Positions 36,230 through 45,353 of a stretch of DNA of 64,000 bases are shown here, in pieces. The stretch is from positions 372,001 to 436,000 of the forward strand of contig NZ_CP155729.1 in the NCBI RefSeq assembly GCF_039724765.1. The letters are read 5' to 3'. A program made the translations under genes and the position numbers. Below the pieces are notes generated by a model that made no database searches, had not been told where the DNA came from, and was given only the letters and a program-made list of their open reading frames with translations. How positions within the stretch are numbered: the first letter of the stretch is position 1; each line of letters opens with the position of its first letter. The DNA comes from Sagittula stellata E-37. GTDB lineage: Bacteria; Pseudomonadota; Alphaproteobacteria; Rhodobacterales; Rhodobacteraceae.

Positions 36230-36242
36230 AAGGAGCCTTTTC

Positions 36243-36725
36243 TTGGTGGCCTCCACTGCAGTCCGGCATGATGTTGATGCCATCGACCGACGCATTCTCG
36301 CGGAGCTTCAGCGCGATGCACGCATGTCGATTCAGGACCTGAGCAGCCGGGTCGGCTTGTCCGCCAGCCCCTGCGCCCGGCGCGTCCGGAACCTTGAACA
36401 AAGCGGCCTCATTCGCGGCTACACGGTGGTCATCGACGAGCCGCTGATGGGGTTTCCGATCAGCGTATTTGTCTCGGTCAAGCTGGATCATCAGATCGAC
36501 GACCGGCTGCGCAGCTTCGAGCTTGCCGTGCGGAAGTTCCCCGAGGTGACGGATTGCTGGCTCATGACGGGGGACAGGGACTACCTGTTGCGGATCGCGG
36601 TGTCCGATCTCATCGAGTTCGAGCATTTCCTTACCGGCAAGTTGACGAAGGTTGAGGGGGTCGCCTCTCTCGAATCCTCCATTCCGATCAGACGGGTGAA
36701 GGAGAATTCCGCCCGTCTGGAGTAG
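36243..36725 (+). CDS. Lrp/AsnC family transcriptional regulator (likely controls the PDH operon)
   Basis: This protein of about 160 residues has an AsnC-type helix-turn-helix (DVDAIDRRILAELQRDARMS, then SRVGLSASPCARRVRNLEQS, residues 10-58) and an AsnC/RAM effector domain (about 70-150, with FPEVTDCWLMTGDRDYLLRI). Such regulators bind an amino or keto acid and form octamers. AAGGAG at 36230-36234 serves a TTG at 36243 or a GTG at 36246; no ATG is near. The divergent position to aceE and the palindrome between them suggest it senses pyruvate, an amino acid or a derivative and controls PDH synthesis. Effector unknown. Confidence 0.87.
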   Translation: MVASTAVRHDVDAIDRRILAELQRDARMSIQDLSSRVGLSASPCARRVRNLEQSGLIRGYTVVIDEPLMGFPISVFVSVKLDHQIDDRLRSFELAVRKFPEVTDCWLMTGDRDYLLRIAVSDLIEFEHFLTGKLTKVEGVASLESSIPIRRVKENSARLE

Positions 36726-36757
36726 GCGCCGGTGAGTCTTCGATCCGGTCGCATAGC

Positions 36758-36787
36758 GGCGCGCCGACCTGTGGGCCGGCGCGCGCC
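36758..36787. terminator. GC-rich hairpin between convergent genes
   Basis: GGCGCGC (36758-36764) can pair with GCGCGCC (36781-36787), with more GC pairs inside a bulged stem. It lies 33 bp after the Lrp-type gene and 7 bp after the ACC deaminase stop on the other strand, so it could act in both directions. There is no long T-run. Confidence 0.45.
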
Positions 36788-36793
36788 AATGGG

Positions 36794-37813
36794 TCAGCCT
36801 TCGCGGTAGTAGTAGCTGTAGCCGTTCAGCGCCGGAGCGCCGCCAAGGTGGGCGTAGAGCACTTTGGACCCCTCGGGGAAGAACCCCTTGCGTGTGAGGT
36901 CGATCATGCCCTGCATGGATTTGCCCTCGTAAACCGGATCGGTCATCATCGCTTCCGTCCGCGCGGCAAGCCGGATGGCGTCGTTGGTTTCCTCCGACGG
37001 CACACCATACGCCGGGTAGGCGTAGTCGGGGTTGATGACGATCTCTTCGTCGCGCACCGCACGGCCCAGCCCGACCAGCTCAGAGGTGTTGTCGACGATG
37101 CTGCGCACCTGGGCGCGGGTCTGATCCACGGTGCCAGAGGCGTCGATGCCGATGACTGACTCCGCGCGATCCTGCGCGGCAAAGCCGACGATCATGCCGG
37201 CCTGGGTAGAACCGGTGACGACGCAGACGACGATATAGTCGAACTTGAACCCAAGCTCTTTTTCCTGCTCGGCCACTTCTTCGGCAAAGCCGATGTAGCC
37301 AAGGGCGCCGTACTTGTGCACGGACGCGCCCGCCGGGATCGGATAGGGGGTGCCGCCATCGTCCTTGACCGACTGGATCGCATCCTCCCAGCTTTTGCGG
37401 ATGCCGATGTCGAAGCCGTCTTCGACCATACGGGAATCCGCGCCCATCAGGCGGGTCATCAGGATGTTGCCGACGCGGTCGTAGACGGCATCGTAATGCG
37501 GCACCCATTTTTCCTGGATGACGACGCATTTCATGCCGATCTTGGCCGCGGTCGCCGCCACCATGCGGGTGTGGTTCGACTGTACGCCACCGATGGACAC
37601 CAGCGTATCCGCCCCCGAAGCGATGGCATCGGGCACGATGTATTCCAGCTTGCGCAGCTTGTTGCCGCCCATGGCGAGACCGGAGTTGCAGTCCTCGCGC
37701 TTGGCGTAGATCTCCACCTTGCCGCCGAGTGCCTCGGTCAACCTGGGCAGATGTTCGATCGGCGTCTTGCCGTAGGTGAGCGGGTAACGTTCGAACTTTT
37801 CGAGTAGCGACAT
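36794..37813 (-). CDS. acdS: 1-aminocyclopropane-1-carboxylate (ACC) deaminase
   Basis: This 339-residue PLP enzyme converts ACC, the plant ethylene precursor, to 2-oxobutyrate and ammonia. It matches AcdS along its length: [20 protein letters not shown] with the PLP lysine (K52), [48 protein letters not shown] and [16 protein letters not shown]. The two residues used to tell true ACC deaminase from D-cysteine desulphhydrase, Glu295 and Leu322 in the Pseudomonas enzyme, are present as E296 and L323. GGAG precedes the start by 8 nt. It is divergent from an Lrp-type gene, as acdS-acdR usually are. Confidence 0.92.
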   Translation of the reverse strand: MSLLEKFERYPLTYGKTPIEHLPRLTEALGGKVEIYAKREDCNSGLAMGGNKLRKLEYIVPDAIASGADTLVSIGGVQSNHTRMVAATAAKIGMKCVVIQEKWVPHYDAVYDRVGNILMTRLMGADSRMVEDGFDIGIRKSWEDAIQSVKDDGGTPYPIPAGASVHKYGALGYIGFAEEVAEQEKELGFKFDYIVVCVVTGSTQAGMIVGFAAQDRAESVIGIDASGTVDQTRAQVRSIVDNTSELVGLGRAVRDEEIVINPDYAYPAYGVPSEETNDAIRLAARTEAMMTDPVYEGKSMQGMIDLTRKGFFPEGSKVLYAHLGGAPALNGYSYYYREG

Positions 37814-37899
37814 GTGCTGGTCTCCATTGTGCAAGGTCGCCGCACGATAGCTCAAAGGCGATGAAAGGTGCTCTCGTTCTTGGGTGCGTGTTATTGGAT

Positions 37900-37919
37900 A
37901 TCCCGACATGTTTCGGTAT
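37900..37919. promoter_or_regulatory. Imperfect palindrome between acdS and its Lrp-type regulator
   Basis: The sequence follows AT-N-CCGA-N6-TCGG-N-AT: arms CCGA and TCGG around CATGTT, with outer AT pairs. It sits 87 bp upstream of acdS and 23 bp upstream of the chosen acdR start, and covers an ATG at 37918, arguing that translation starts downstream. It is a candidate AcdR operator. Confidence 0.5.
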
Positions 37920-37941
37920 GAATAATGAAGTGTCTTTCAAG

Positions 37942-38430
37942 ATGAGAGAAGAAATGGAAGAATCTTCCAATGCTGATCCTGACCGAATCGATCTCAAGAT
38001 TCTGCGTGCGTTGCAAAGCGATGGTCGCTTGACGAATGCAGAACTTGCCAGCCGGGTCGGTGTGAGTGCCGCGACCTGTCACCGGCGCACACAAAGGCTT
38101 TTTGATCTTGGATATGTGACAGGCGTGCGGGCGGCGATCAATCCGTCAGCCGTAGGTCTGGGTGCGCTTGTGATGGTCGGCGTCGTGCTGGACCGCTCTA
38201 CGCCGGAAAGCTTCGCGGCTTTCGAAGGGGCGGTGAACGCCATGAAAGAGGTGCTGGATTGCCAGCTTGTCGCGGGCGATTTCGACTACCTTCTGAAGAT
38301 CCGGGTGCGCGACATGAGCGACTTCAACAAGCTTCACGGTCAAAAGCTGATCGCGTTGCCTGGCGTCAGACAGACCCGGACGTTCTTCGTGATGCGCGAA
38401 GTCAAGGAGAACGGCTCGCTGGCGTTTTAG
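37942..38430 (+). CDS. acdR: Lrp/AsnC family regulator, AcdR-like
   Basis: This protein of about 162 residues has an N-terminal AsnC helix-turn-helix (DRIDLKILRALQSDGRLTNA, SRVGVSAATCHRRTQRLFDL) and a C-terminal AsnC effector domain (ALVMVGVVLDRSTPESFAAF through LIALPGVRQTRTFFVMREVK). Divergent Lrp-type genes next to acdS are known as acdR, which switches on acdS in response to ACC. Several in-frame ATGs exist; 37942 or 37954 are preferred, the latter having AGAGAAG just upstream, because an earlier ATG lies inside a palindrome. Confidence 0.8.
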   Translation: MREEMEESSNADPDRIDLKILRALQSDGRLTNAELASRVGVSAATCHRRTQRLFDLGYVTGVRAAINPSAVGLGALVMVGVVLDRSTPESFAAFEGAVNAMKEVLDCQLVAGDFDYLLKIRVRDMSDFNKLHGQKLIALPGVRQTRTFFVMREVKENGSLAF

Positions 38431-38434
38431 GCGG

Positions 38435-38452
38435 CGGCCCTTTTTGGGGCCG
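38435..38452. terminator. Hairpin between convergent acdR and dsdA
   Basis: CGGCCC and GGGCCG form a 6-bp stem around TTTTTG, 4 bp after the acdR stop codon and 66 bp beyond the dsdA stop on the other strand. The stem is short but fully GC. Confidence 0.45.
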
Positions 38453-38518
38453 TGATGTCATGCCCGACGAGCGGCCAGCCAACGCACTATGCTGGTTCCA
38501 AGGGAGCGTAGCGGGCTC

Positions 38519-39829
38519 TCACTGGGAGATTTTCTGCGGCAAGTCGAAAGCCTCGGGCAGGGCGGCGGCAGATGCCAGGAACGCCGCATGGGCAGTATCG
38601 GGGACAAAGCGGCCGCCCGTGGCCCAGACGATATGGGTGATGTCTTCGGGCGCGACCCCTTGCAGGTGCCGGGCGCGAAAGGCGGCCCCGGCGCCGCTGG
38701 TCACCAGGTGCAGCGGCCCGGCAAAACCGGCCGTGGCAGACGGTTCGAACCGCAGGCCCTGCGCCGCGCCGCAGGCGACCCAACGCAGCATGTCCGCATC
38801 GCCCACGGTGCAGACCCCGGCCAGACGCTGCCGCATCCGTGCGTGCACCAGCGGCGACAGGGTAGCGACGGCCATGCCGTCCGCTTCGGTCCGGTTGCTG
38901 AGGCCCAGATCGTGCACCGAGGGCGCATCAAACGCCATCTGGCAGAGCGCCGAAGCCGATTGCTGCGGCTCGACAAAGAAACTGTGCGCCGCCGCTCCGA
39001 ATATCGCCCGCGCGCCATAGGCGATGCCGCCCGGCGCGCCGCCGATGCCGCAGGGCAGATAGAGGCAGAGCGGCTTGTCCGGGGTGACAGCGATGCCCAT
39101 GGCGTCGAGCTGGATGGCCAGTTCCGCCGCCGCCGCGCTGTAGCCGCGAAACAGCAATTCAGAGGATTCGTCGTCGACGAAATAGCCATCCGGGTCCGCG
39201 TCGGTGGCTTCACGCGCGGCGGCAACGGCGGCAGTATAGTCGGCGGTGTGCAGCACCACCTCGACGCCGAGCTTGCGCAGACGCTCGAATTTCCAAGCCT
39301 TGGCATCATGCGACATATGTACGATGCAGCGGTAGCCCAAGGCCCGCGCGGCGATGCCGACGCTGAGCCCGAGGTTCCCGGTCGATCCGACGGCGATGGT
39401 CCTTTGGGCAAAGAAATCTCGCGTCTCTGCCAATTTGGTGACCGGGTCGTCCGGCCCCAGCAAGCCAGCGGCGCGGGACTGGGTGACGGCGCACATGAAG
39501 ACCTCGAAGATCCCGCCGCGCGCCTTGATCGACCCGGCGACGGGCAGCGCGTGGTCGCCCTTGATCAGCACGTGGCCAGGCAGGGGGCCAAAGGCGCCTT
39601 CGGGCACGGGGATCAGGTCCGATCCGATGTGCCCATGGGTGGCCTCAAGGTCCGGAAACACGCGGGCCAGAAGAGGGGCCAGCATCCTCCAATCCGCCAG
39701 GGCGCGGTCCAGATCCTGCCGTGCCTGAACGTCCTCGGCGGGCAGATAGGCCGGGTTGGCCCAGAGGGCCGAGCGGCCCGCGCGCACTGTGTCGCGCAGG
39801 GCATCGAGGTCGTCGGCCATGTCGCTCAC
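38519..39829 (-). CDS. dsdA: D-serine ammonia-lyase (D-serine deaminase)
   Basis: This 436-residue fold-type II PLP enzyme turns D-serine into pyruvate and ammonia. It has the DsdA hallmark HVLIKGDHALPVAGSIKARG with the PLP lysine K102, the glycine loop TIAVGSTGNLGLSVGIAARA, the region MSHDAKAWKFERLRKLGVEV, and LYLPCGIGGAPGGIAYGAR. Its stop is followed by the convergent acdR gene. It overlaps the upstream M20 peptidase gene by 4 bp (ATGA), so it is the last gene of the peptide-transport operon and should be made together with it. Confidence 0.92.
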   Translation of the reverse strand: MSDMADDLDALRDTVRAGRSALWANPAYLPAEDVQARQDLDRALADWRMLAPLLARVFPDLEATHGHIGSDLIPVPEGAFGPLPGHVLIKGDHALPVAGSIKARGGIFEVFMCAVTQSRAAGLLGPDDPVTKLAETRDFFAQRTIAVGSTGNLGLSVGIAARALGYRCIVHMSHDAKAWKFERLRKLGVEVVLHTADYTAAVAAAREATDADPDGYFVDDESSELLFRGYSAAAAELAIQLDAMGIAVTPDKPLCLYLPCGIGGAPGGIAYGARAIFGAAAHSFFVEPQQSASALCQMAFDAPSVHDLGLSNRTEADGMAVATLSPLVHARMRQRLAGVCTVGDADMLRWVACGAAQGLRFEPSATAGFAGPLHLVTSGAGAAFRARHLQGVAPEDITHIVWATGGRFVPDTAHAAFLASAAALPEAFDLPQKISQ

Positions 39830-41214
39830 CCCTTCGGCAGGCCCCGGTCCGCCAGGTCCGCAAACAGGCCCGTCGTGGCCACAAGCGCCTGCCGCGACAG
39901 CGATTTCAGCACGTGCTCGTTCGGCGCATGTTGCGAACAGCCCGCGTAGGAATGCGGCACCCAGATCGTCGGCAGGCCCAGAACCTCGGCAAAGCAGTCG
40001 TTGGGCAGCGATCCGCCGAGGTTGGGCAGGATGTCCGGGGCCACGCCCACGGCCCGTTCGATCGCCTCGGCAGCAAAGCGCACCATCAAGTGATCGGGAT
40101 CGAGCCGGGTCGCCGGGAAGCTGCCACGACCGTGTTCGACGATCTGAACCTTGTCAAAGCCTTCGCGGTCCAGATGGCGGCGCAGAGCGGGCAGGATGTC
40201 ATCGACCTCGGTGCCGACGACAAAGCGCAGCTGACAGGTGGCGCGGGCCGATCCGGCGATGGCGTTCAGCGGCGCTGCCGGCACACCCGATGTCATGGCG
40301 AGGATCGCGAAACTGTTCCAACCGAAGACGCGCTCCGCCGGGCTGAGATCCTCTTCGCCCCAGTCGGCATCCAGATCGATGCCGGTGTCATGCGGCGGCA
40401 GCTTGCCCAGCACCTCGCGGATGCGCGGGGTCAGGCTGTCGGGGCGCCATTCGGGAATGCGGATCTGGCCGCGCGCATCGGTGATGCTGGCCAGTGCATG
40501 GCACAGGATCATCGCCGGGTCGGCGAGCAGCCCGCCGAAATTGCCGGAATGGTTCGCGCCCTCGCGCAGATTGACCTCAAGATCGAAGCCAATGCCGCCG
40601 CGTGAGCCGGTGAAGATGGTCGGCGTGGAGGGGCGCAGGCGCGGCCCGTCCGAAGCGATGAACACATCGGCTGCCAGCAGGTCCTTGTTGGCCTCGCAAA
40701 AAGCCTTGAGACCGGGAGAGCCGGTTTCCTCGCCCATCTCGATGATCACCTTGGCGTTGAAGCCGAGCTTGCCCTGCGCCTTGATCACCGCCTCCATCGA
40801 CCGCAGGTTGACCAGGTGCTGCACCTTGTTGTCGGCGGCGCCGCGCCCGTACAGGCGGTCGCCCTCCTCGATCAGCTCGAACGGCGTCAGACCCTCGCGC
40901 CACTGGTCTTCCTGCGCGCGCACCACGTCGCCGTGGCCATAGCTGAGCACCGTCGGCAGGGCCGGGTCCTCGATCCGTTCGGCGGTCAGGATCGGCGGGC
41001 CGTCAGCTTGGGGGTTGTCGTGGAACTGGCAGGCAAAGCCCATGGCTTCCAGCATCGGGACCATGTCATCCTTCAGATAGGCATGGAGGTGCGGCTTGCC
41101 GCGGGGATCCTGGCTTTCCGTCGGGCGGGATACAAGCGTGGCTAGGTCACGTTGGAAATCGCCACTGTCATAATAGGCTTCGATGGTGGCGCGGGCGGTG
41201 TCTTGCAGGGTCAT
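39826..41214 (-). CDS. M20 family metallopeptidase/dipeptidase
   Basis: This 462-residue zinc peptidase has the M20 signatures: VLSYGHGDVVRAQ (first metal His and Asp), LYGRGAADNKVQHLVNL (bridging Asp), IEMGEETGSPGL (catalytic Glu pair) and a C-terminal LPNDCFAEVLGLPTIWVPHS. An inserted dimerisation domain lies at about 205-330. It should cleave dipeptides or N-acyl amino acids in the cytoplasm; no signal peptide is seen. It overlaps its neighbours on both sides by 4 bp. With gamma-glutamyltransferase upstream, its substrate is probably an imported small peptide. Confidence 0.9.
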   Translation of the reverse strand: MTLQDTARATIEAYYDSGDFQRDLATLVSRPTESQDPRGKPHLHAYLKDDMVPMLEAMGFACQFHDNPQADGPPILTAERIEDPALPTVLSYGHGDVVRAQEDQWREGLTPFELIEEGDRLYGRGAADNKVQHLVNLRSMEAVIKAQGKLGFNAKVIIEMGEETGSPGLKAFCEANKDLLAADVFIASDGPRLRPSTPTIFTGSRGGIGFDLEVNLREGANHSGNFGGLLADPAMILCHALASITDARGQIRIPEWRPDSLTPRIREVLGKLPPHDTGIDLDADWGEEDLSPAERVFGWNSFAILAMTSGVPAAPLNAIAGSARATCQLRFVVGTEVDDILPALRRHLDREGFDKVQIVEHGRGSFPATRLDPDHLMVRFAAEAIERAVGVAPDILPNLGGSLPNDCFAEVLGLPTIWVPHSYAGCSQHAPNEHVLKSLSRQALVATTGLFADLADRGLPKG

Positions 41215-42800
41215 TCTTGGGCCTTTGTATCGGGTTCGGCGACGCCGTCGCCCCAGGGCGACATGGTCTCGGTCGTGCCGGAATTGGTGGTGCCTTCGCG
41301 CATCACGCCTGCTGGACAGGCAAAGGCGAAGGGGAAGGGCAGGCGCTGCGCCAGCGCCGTCGGGAAACGCTTGGCCAGCGCGTCGGTCACGGGACCGGCC
41401 AGCCGTTCGTCAGCCACCACTTGTGCGCCGCCAGACGCGTCGATGCGCGGCGCCTCGATGGCCTCCTGCATTGACAGGCCCTGTTCGACAAGGTGGCCGC
41501 TGATCTGCGCCACGGCGGGCATGATCTTGCGCCCGCCCGAGGCACCCAGCGCAAAGCGGCGGGTCGGCGTTTCGCCGATGACCGGGCAGACATTCATCAG
41601 GCAGGCCTTGTCGGGGGCCAGCGAATTGGGTTTGCCCGGCTCGGGGTCGAACCACATGATGCCGTTGTTCAGCATCAGCCCGGTGCTCGGAGAGACCACC
41701 TTGGCCCCGAAGATCGACAGCAGGGTCTGGGTCATCGCGACCATGTTGCCGTTCCGGTCCACGATGGAGAAATGCGTTGTGCAGCCGGGGGCCTTGGCGC
41801 TCTCGTGGTCGCCCATGTTGGACAGCCGGTCGACATAGGCCGCGCGCAGCCCGTCGGCGCGGGCGACAAAGGCGGCGGGCGTGGCGGCGTCAGTGGAGAC
41901 ATAGCCGCTCTGCCAACGATACAGCGCATCGGCCAGCGTCGGGCCGGCGGTGAGGCCCGGCACGGCGTGAATCGTCGCGTCGCGGAAGGGGATCGCCAGC
42001 GGGTCGGACCAGACGGGCGCGTAGTCCCGCATGTCCTGCATCGACAGGAAACCGCCCTTGTCGGTGACATCGCGGACCAGCGCCTCGGCGATCTCGCCAC
42101 GGTAGAAGGCGGCCTCGCCTTCACGCGAAAGTAGATCGAGCGTGTCGGCCATCTTGCTCTGATCGAGTCGCTGATCGGCCAGCGCCGTCCAGCCCGAGCC
42201 CTTGGGCCATTGCCCGTCGTCCAGGAACAGCGCCGCGGCATCCGGGTCGCGCGCCAGATCGCGGGCGGAGGAGGCGATGACAAGCGCCGCGTACCAATCC
42301 ACATGCAGACCGGCCCGCGCCAAGTCGACAGCGGGGGCCAGCAGGTCCGACCAAGGCATCCGGCCAAAGCGGCCATGCGCGGCGGAAATCCCCGCCATGG
42401 TGCCCGGCACGGCAACCGAACTGGCGCCGGTGACGTTTCGATCCTCGACCACCGCTTCCCAGGGGAACAGGTCCGAAGCCTTGCCTGTTCCGGCGAGCGG
42501 GTAGTGGCCGACGTCCAGCGTCGCCGACGAGCGCATTCCGTAATTCAGCGCATGCGCCCGGTCGTCATCGGCGCGCCAGAGCATCATCGCCCCGCCGCCC
42601 ATCGGACCGGACATCCATGGTTCCAGCACGCCGATGGCAAAGCTGACGGCAACGGCGGCATCCACCGCGTCGCCGCCCGCGGCCAGCACCTCGGCCCCGA
42701 CTTCGGCGGCGCGGACGTGCTGGGCGGCGACGACCCCCGAAGAGGTCGCCGTCACACCCGGCTTGCGGGTGCGCGTGCTGCGAGAGAACGACCCGCTCAT
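41211..42800 (-). CDS. Gamma-glutamyltransferase family protein
   Basis: This 529-residue Ntn-hydrolase precursor should self-cleave before a threonine in KAPGCTTHFSIVDRNGNMVA (about residue 346-348) to give two subunits. Other family blocks are GGDAVDAAVAVSFAIGVLEP, MSGPMGGGAMM, and the C-terminal VCPVIGETPTRRFALGASGG. It removes or transfers gamma-glutamyl groups. No signal peptide is seen (MSGSFSRSTRTRKPG), so it appears cytoplasmic, unlike E. coli Ggt, and would act on imported compounds. The start is placed 4 bp inside the preceding ABC gene end (ATGA overlap). Confidence 0.88.
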   Translation of the reverse strand: MSGSFSRSTRTRKPGVTATSSGVVAAQHVRAAEVGAEVLAAGGDAVDAAVAVSFAIGVLEPWMSGPMGGGAMMLWRADDDRAHALNYGMRSSATLDVGHYPLAGTGKASDLFPWEAVVEDRNVTGASSVAVPGTMAGISAAHGRFGRMPWSDLLAPAVDLARAGLHVDWYAALVIASSARDLARDPDAAALFLDDGQWPKGSGWTALADQRLDQSKMADTLDLLSREGEAAFYRGEIAEALVRDVTDKGGFLSMQDMRDYAPVWSDPLAIPFRDATIHAVPGLTAGPTLADALYRWQSGYVSTDAATPAAFVARADGLRAAYVDRLSNMGDHESAKAPGCTTHFSIVDRNGNMVAMTQTLLSIFGAKVVSPSTGLMLNNGIMWFDPEPGKPNSLAPDKACLMNVCPVIGETPTRRFALGASGGRKIMPAVAQISGHLVEQGLSMQEAIEAPRIDASGGAQVVADERLAGPVTDALAKRFPTALAQRLPFPFAFACPAGVMREGTTNSGTTETMSPWGDGVAEPDTKAQE

Positions 42801-44434
42801 GCGACGGCCGGGGGCAGTGTGGAGACGTCGGGCACGTTCCAGTGCTGGCCGGGCTGGGCGTCCAGAAGCATCCGCGTGTAGGGGTGCGACGGCGCGCCAA
42901 ACACCTCTTCGACCGTGCCGCGTTCCACCACTTCGCCGCGCTGCATGACGATCAGCGTGTCGCAAACCTGCGCCGCGACCCGCAGGTCGTGGGTGATGAA
43001 GAGCACCGTCAGCCCCATGCGGTCGCGGATCTCGTTCAGCAGTTTCAGTACCTCTTTCTGCACCGAGACATCTAGTGCCGAGACAGCCTCGTCGGCGATC
43101 AGGATCTTCGGCTCGACCATCAGCGCGCGGGCGATGCAGATCCGCTGCCGCTGGCCGCCCGAGAACTGGTTGGGGTAGCGATTCAGCACCTCAGGACCCA
43201 GCCGCACGATTTTCATCAGCTCGCGGGCGCGGTCCATCGCCTGGGCGCGGTTTTCGCCAAAGTTCACCGGCCCCTCGACCAGCTGGTCGCCGATGGTCCG
43301 GCGCGGGTTCAGAGACCCGTAGGGGTCCTGGAACACAATCTGGATCTTCTTTCGATATGGGTGCAAGGCCCCGCGCGACATGAGGGCGATGTCCTTGCCC
43401 TCGACCGAGACCACACCGCTTTCGGGGTCTTCGAGCCGGATCAGGCATTTCACCAGCGTCGACTTGCCCGAGCCGCTTTCGCCGACAATGCCCAGCGTTT
43501 CCCCCTTGCGGACGGCAAAATCGACATCCTTGCAGGCATGGACCTCGCGCGCCTTGCGGAACATGCCGCCCGCGATGTGATAGGTCTTGTTCAGGCCCGT
43601 GACCTTGAGCATGTCCGGTGTGGTGATCGGTTCGGGAACCTCGCGCGTGCGGCGGGGCACGGCGTCGATCAGCAGCCGCGTGTAAGGGTGCTGCGGGCGA
43701 TTCAGCACTTCTTCGGCGCTGCCCTGTTCGACGATCTTCCCGTGCTGCATCACCACCACCCGATCGGCGATCTCGGCCACGACGTCGAAATCGTGGGTGA
43801 CGAACATGATGCCCGCATCGTGTTTCTCGCGCAGCTCCTTGAACAGGTGCAGGATCTGCTGCTGCGTCGACAGGTCCAGCGCGGTGGTCGGCTCGTCCGC
43901 GATCAGCAGCGCCGGATCCAGCGCAAGCGCCATGGCGATGACGATCCGCTGACGCTGGCCGCCCGACAGTTGGTGCGGGTAGGAGCTGTAGACACGCGGC
44001 GGATCGGGCAGATGCACCTCTTCGAGCAGCTTGATCGTGCGCGCCCGGCGCTCGGAGGCGCTGAGGCTGGTGTGCTGCTGGAACATCTCTTCGATCTGGT
44101 CGCCGACGGTGTAGCACGGGTTCAGCGCCGACATCGGTTCCTGGAAGATCATCGCCATGCGTCGCCCGCGCAGCGCGGCATGGGTGCGCTTGGGAAGCTT
44201 CAGCAGGTCGTGCCCGTCAAAGCGGATCTCGCCCCCGGTGGGCGTCAGCGCCTTGGGCAGCAGACCCATGGTGGTGAAGGCGGTGATCGACTTGCCCGAC
44301 CCGCTTTCGCCGACGATGCAGACGATTTCTTTCGGCATCACCTTGAGCGACAGGTTGTCGACGGCGTGGTCCCGGTCCGCGGCCTTGGGCAAGGCGACGG
44401 TGAGGTTGTCGATGGACAGGATGGGATCGGTCAT
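42797..44434 (-). CDS. Fused double ATP-binding protein of a dipeptide-type ABC importer (DppD-DppF)
   Basis: This 545-residue protein joins two ABC ATPase domains. The first has Walker A GESGSGKS (about 40), signature LSGGQRQR and Walker B ALLIADEPTTALD. The second has Walker A GESGSGKST (about 320), signature FSGGQRQR and Walker B KILIADEAVSALD. Each ends with the HPYTRLLIDA / HPYTRMLLDA oligopeptide-transporter motif. It energises uptake of di/oligopeptides or similar. The start at 44434 overlaps the upstream permease stop. Fused DppDF proteins are common in Rhodobacteraceae. In the second domain Walker B reads DEAVS rather than DEPTS, a known variant. Confidence 0.93.
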   Translation of the reverse strand: MTDPILSIDNLTVALPKAADRDHAVDNLSLKVMPKEIVCIVGESGSGKSITAFTTMGLLPKALTPTGGEIRFDGHDLLKLPKRTHAALRGRRMAMIFQEPMSALNPCYTVGDQIEEMFQQHTSLSASERRARTIKLLEEVHLPDPPRVYSSYPHQLSGGQRQRIVIAMALALDPALLIADEPTTALDLSTQQQILHLFKELREKHDAGIMFVTHDFDVVAEIADRVVVMQHGKIVEQGSAEEVLNRPQHPYTRLLIDAVPRRTREVPEPITTPDMLKVTGLNKTYHIAGGMFRKAREVHACKDVDFAVRKGETLGIVGESGSGKSTLVKCLIRLEDPESGVVSVEGKDIALMSRGALHPYRKKIQIVFQDPYGSLNPRRTIGDQLVEGPVNFGENRAQAMDRARELMKIVRLGPEVLNRYPNQFSGGQRQRICIARALMVEPKILIADEAVSALDVSVQKEVLKLLNEIRDRMGLTVLFITHDLRVAAQVCDTLIVMQRGEVVERGTVEEVFGAPSHPYTRMLLDAQPGQHWNVPDVSTLPPAVA

Positions 44435-45345
44435 CAGTTGCGGCCCTCCGGTGCGGTGATGTCGCGCAGGCCATCGCCCAGCATGTTGATGGCAAGAACA
44501 AGCGAGAAGAGCGCCACGCCCGGTATGGTGATCAGCCAGGGCTCGAACAGCAGCATCTCCTTGCCTTCGGAAATCATCAGGCCCCAGGACGGGGTCGGCG
44601 GCTGCACGCCAAGACCCAGGAAGGACAGCGCGGCTTCCAGGATGATGGCATGAGCCATTTCCAGCGTGAAGATCACGATCAGGTGGTTCATCACGTTGGG
44701 CAGAATGTCCTTCCAAAGGATGCGCGGTAGCGGCGCGCCCAGCACCTCGGCGGCGGCGACGTATTCCTGCTTGCGGACCTGCATCGTGGCCGAGCGCAGC
44801 ACCACGGCAAAACGGTCCCAAAGCAGCAGGCCCATCACCGACACGACAACGAAGAGCGACCCGCCAAACAGTGCCACCACGGCCAGTGCTACCAGCACCA
44901 CCGGCATCGCCAGCCGCACGTTGATCAGGAAGGTCACGACCGCATCGACCTTGCCGCCGAAGTAGCCGGCGAGGATGCCCAGGGTCGAGCCGATGATGCC
45001 CGAGATCACGGCGGCCGAGATGCCGATCAGCAGCGAGATCCGCGCGCCATAGGCCAGCCGTGCCCAAAAGTCCCGGCCCAACCCGTCAGTGCCCAGCCAG
45101 TGTTCGGATGTGCCCCCCAGGAATATGGGCGGTTTCATCCGGGCCAACAGGCTTTGTTGATAGGGATCGTACTGGGTGAGCAGTGGCGCGAAGACCGCCA
45201 CAAATACGACGATCAGCATCACGACAAAGCCGAACATGAAGCCCTTGTGTTGCAGCGCGCGCCGGCGCATCGCCTGTGCGGGGGTCATGGGTTTGTCGCG
45301 CGCGTCTTTCGCGGACAGCGGAGCGGTGTTGGATGTATCGGCCAT
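44434..45345 (-). CDS. Dipeptide-type ABC transporter permease, DppC-like
   Basis: This 303-residue inner-membrane permease has an N-terminal hydrophilic tail, a first helix at about 35-58 (FVVMLIVVFVAVFAPLL), the periplasmic GTDGLGRDFWARLAYGARIS motif typical of DppC/OppC, and four or five further helices. The EAA loop is around EYVAAAEVLGAPLPRILWKD. The start at MADTSNTAP is chosen; it lies 8 bp after the upstream permease stop. Confidence 0.9.
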   Translation of the reverse strand: MADTSNTAPLSAKDARDKPMTPAQAMRRRALQHKGFMFGFVVMLIVVFVAVFAPLLTQYDPYQQSLLARMKPPIFLGGTSEHWLGTDGLGRDFWARLAYGARISLLIGISAAVISGIIGSTLGILAGYFGGKVDAVVTFLINVRLAMPVVLVALAVVALFGGSLFVVVSVMGLLLWDRFAVVLRSATMQVRKQEYVAAAEVLGAPLPRILWKDILPNVMNHLIVIFTLEMAHAIILEAALSFLGLGVQPPTPSWGLMISEGKEMLLFEPWLITIPGVALFSLVLAINMLGDGLRDITAPEGRN

Positions 45346-45353
45346 GTCAGTCC

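Noticed and set aside
36794..37813. D-cysteine desulphhydrase instead of ACC deaminase
   Set aside because: Both residues diagnostic of ACC deaminase (Glu and Leu at 295/322 in the reference numbering) are present, and an AcdR-type gene is divergent.
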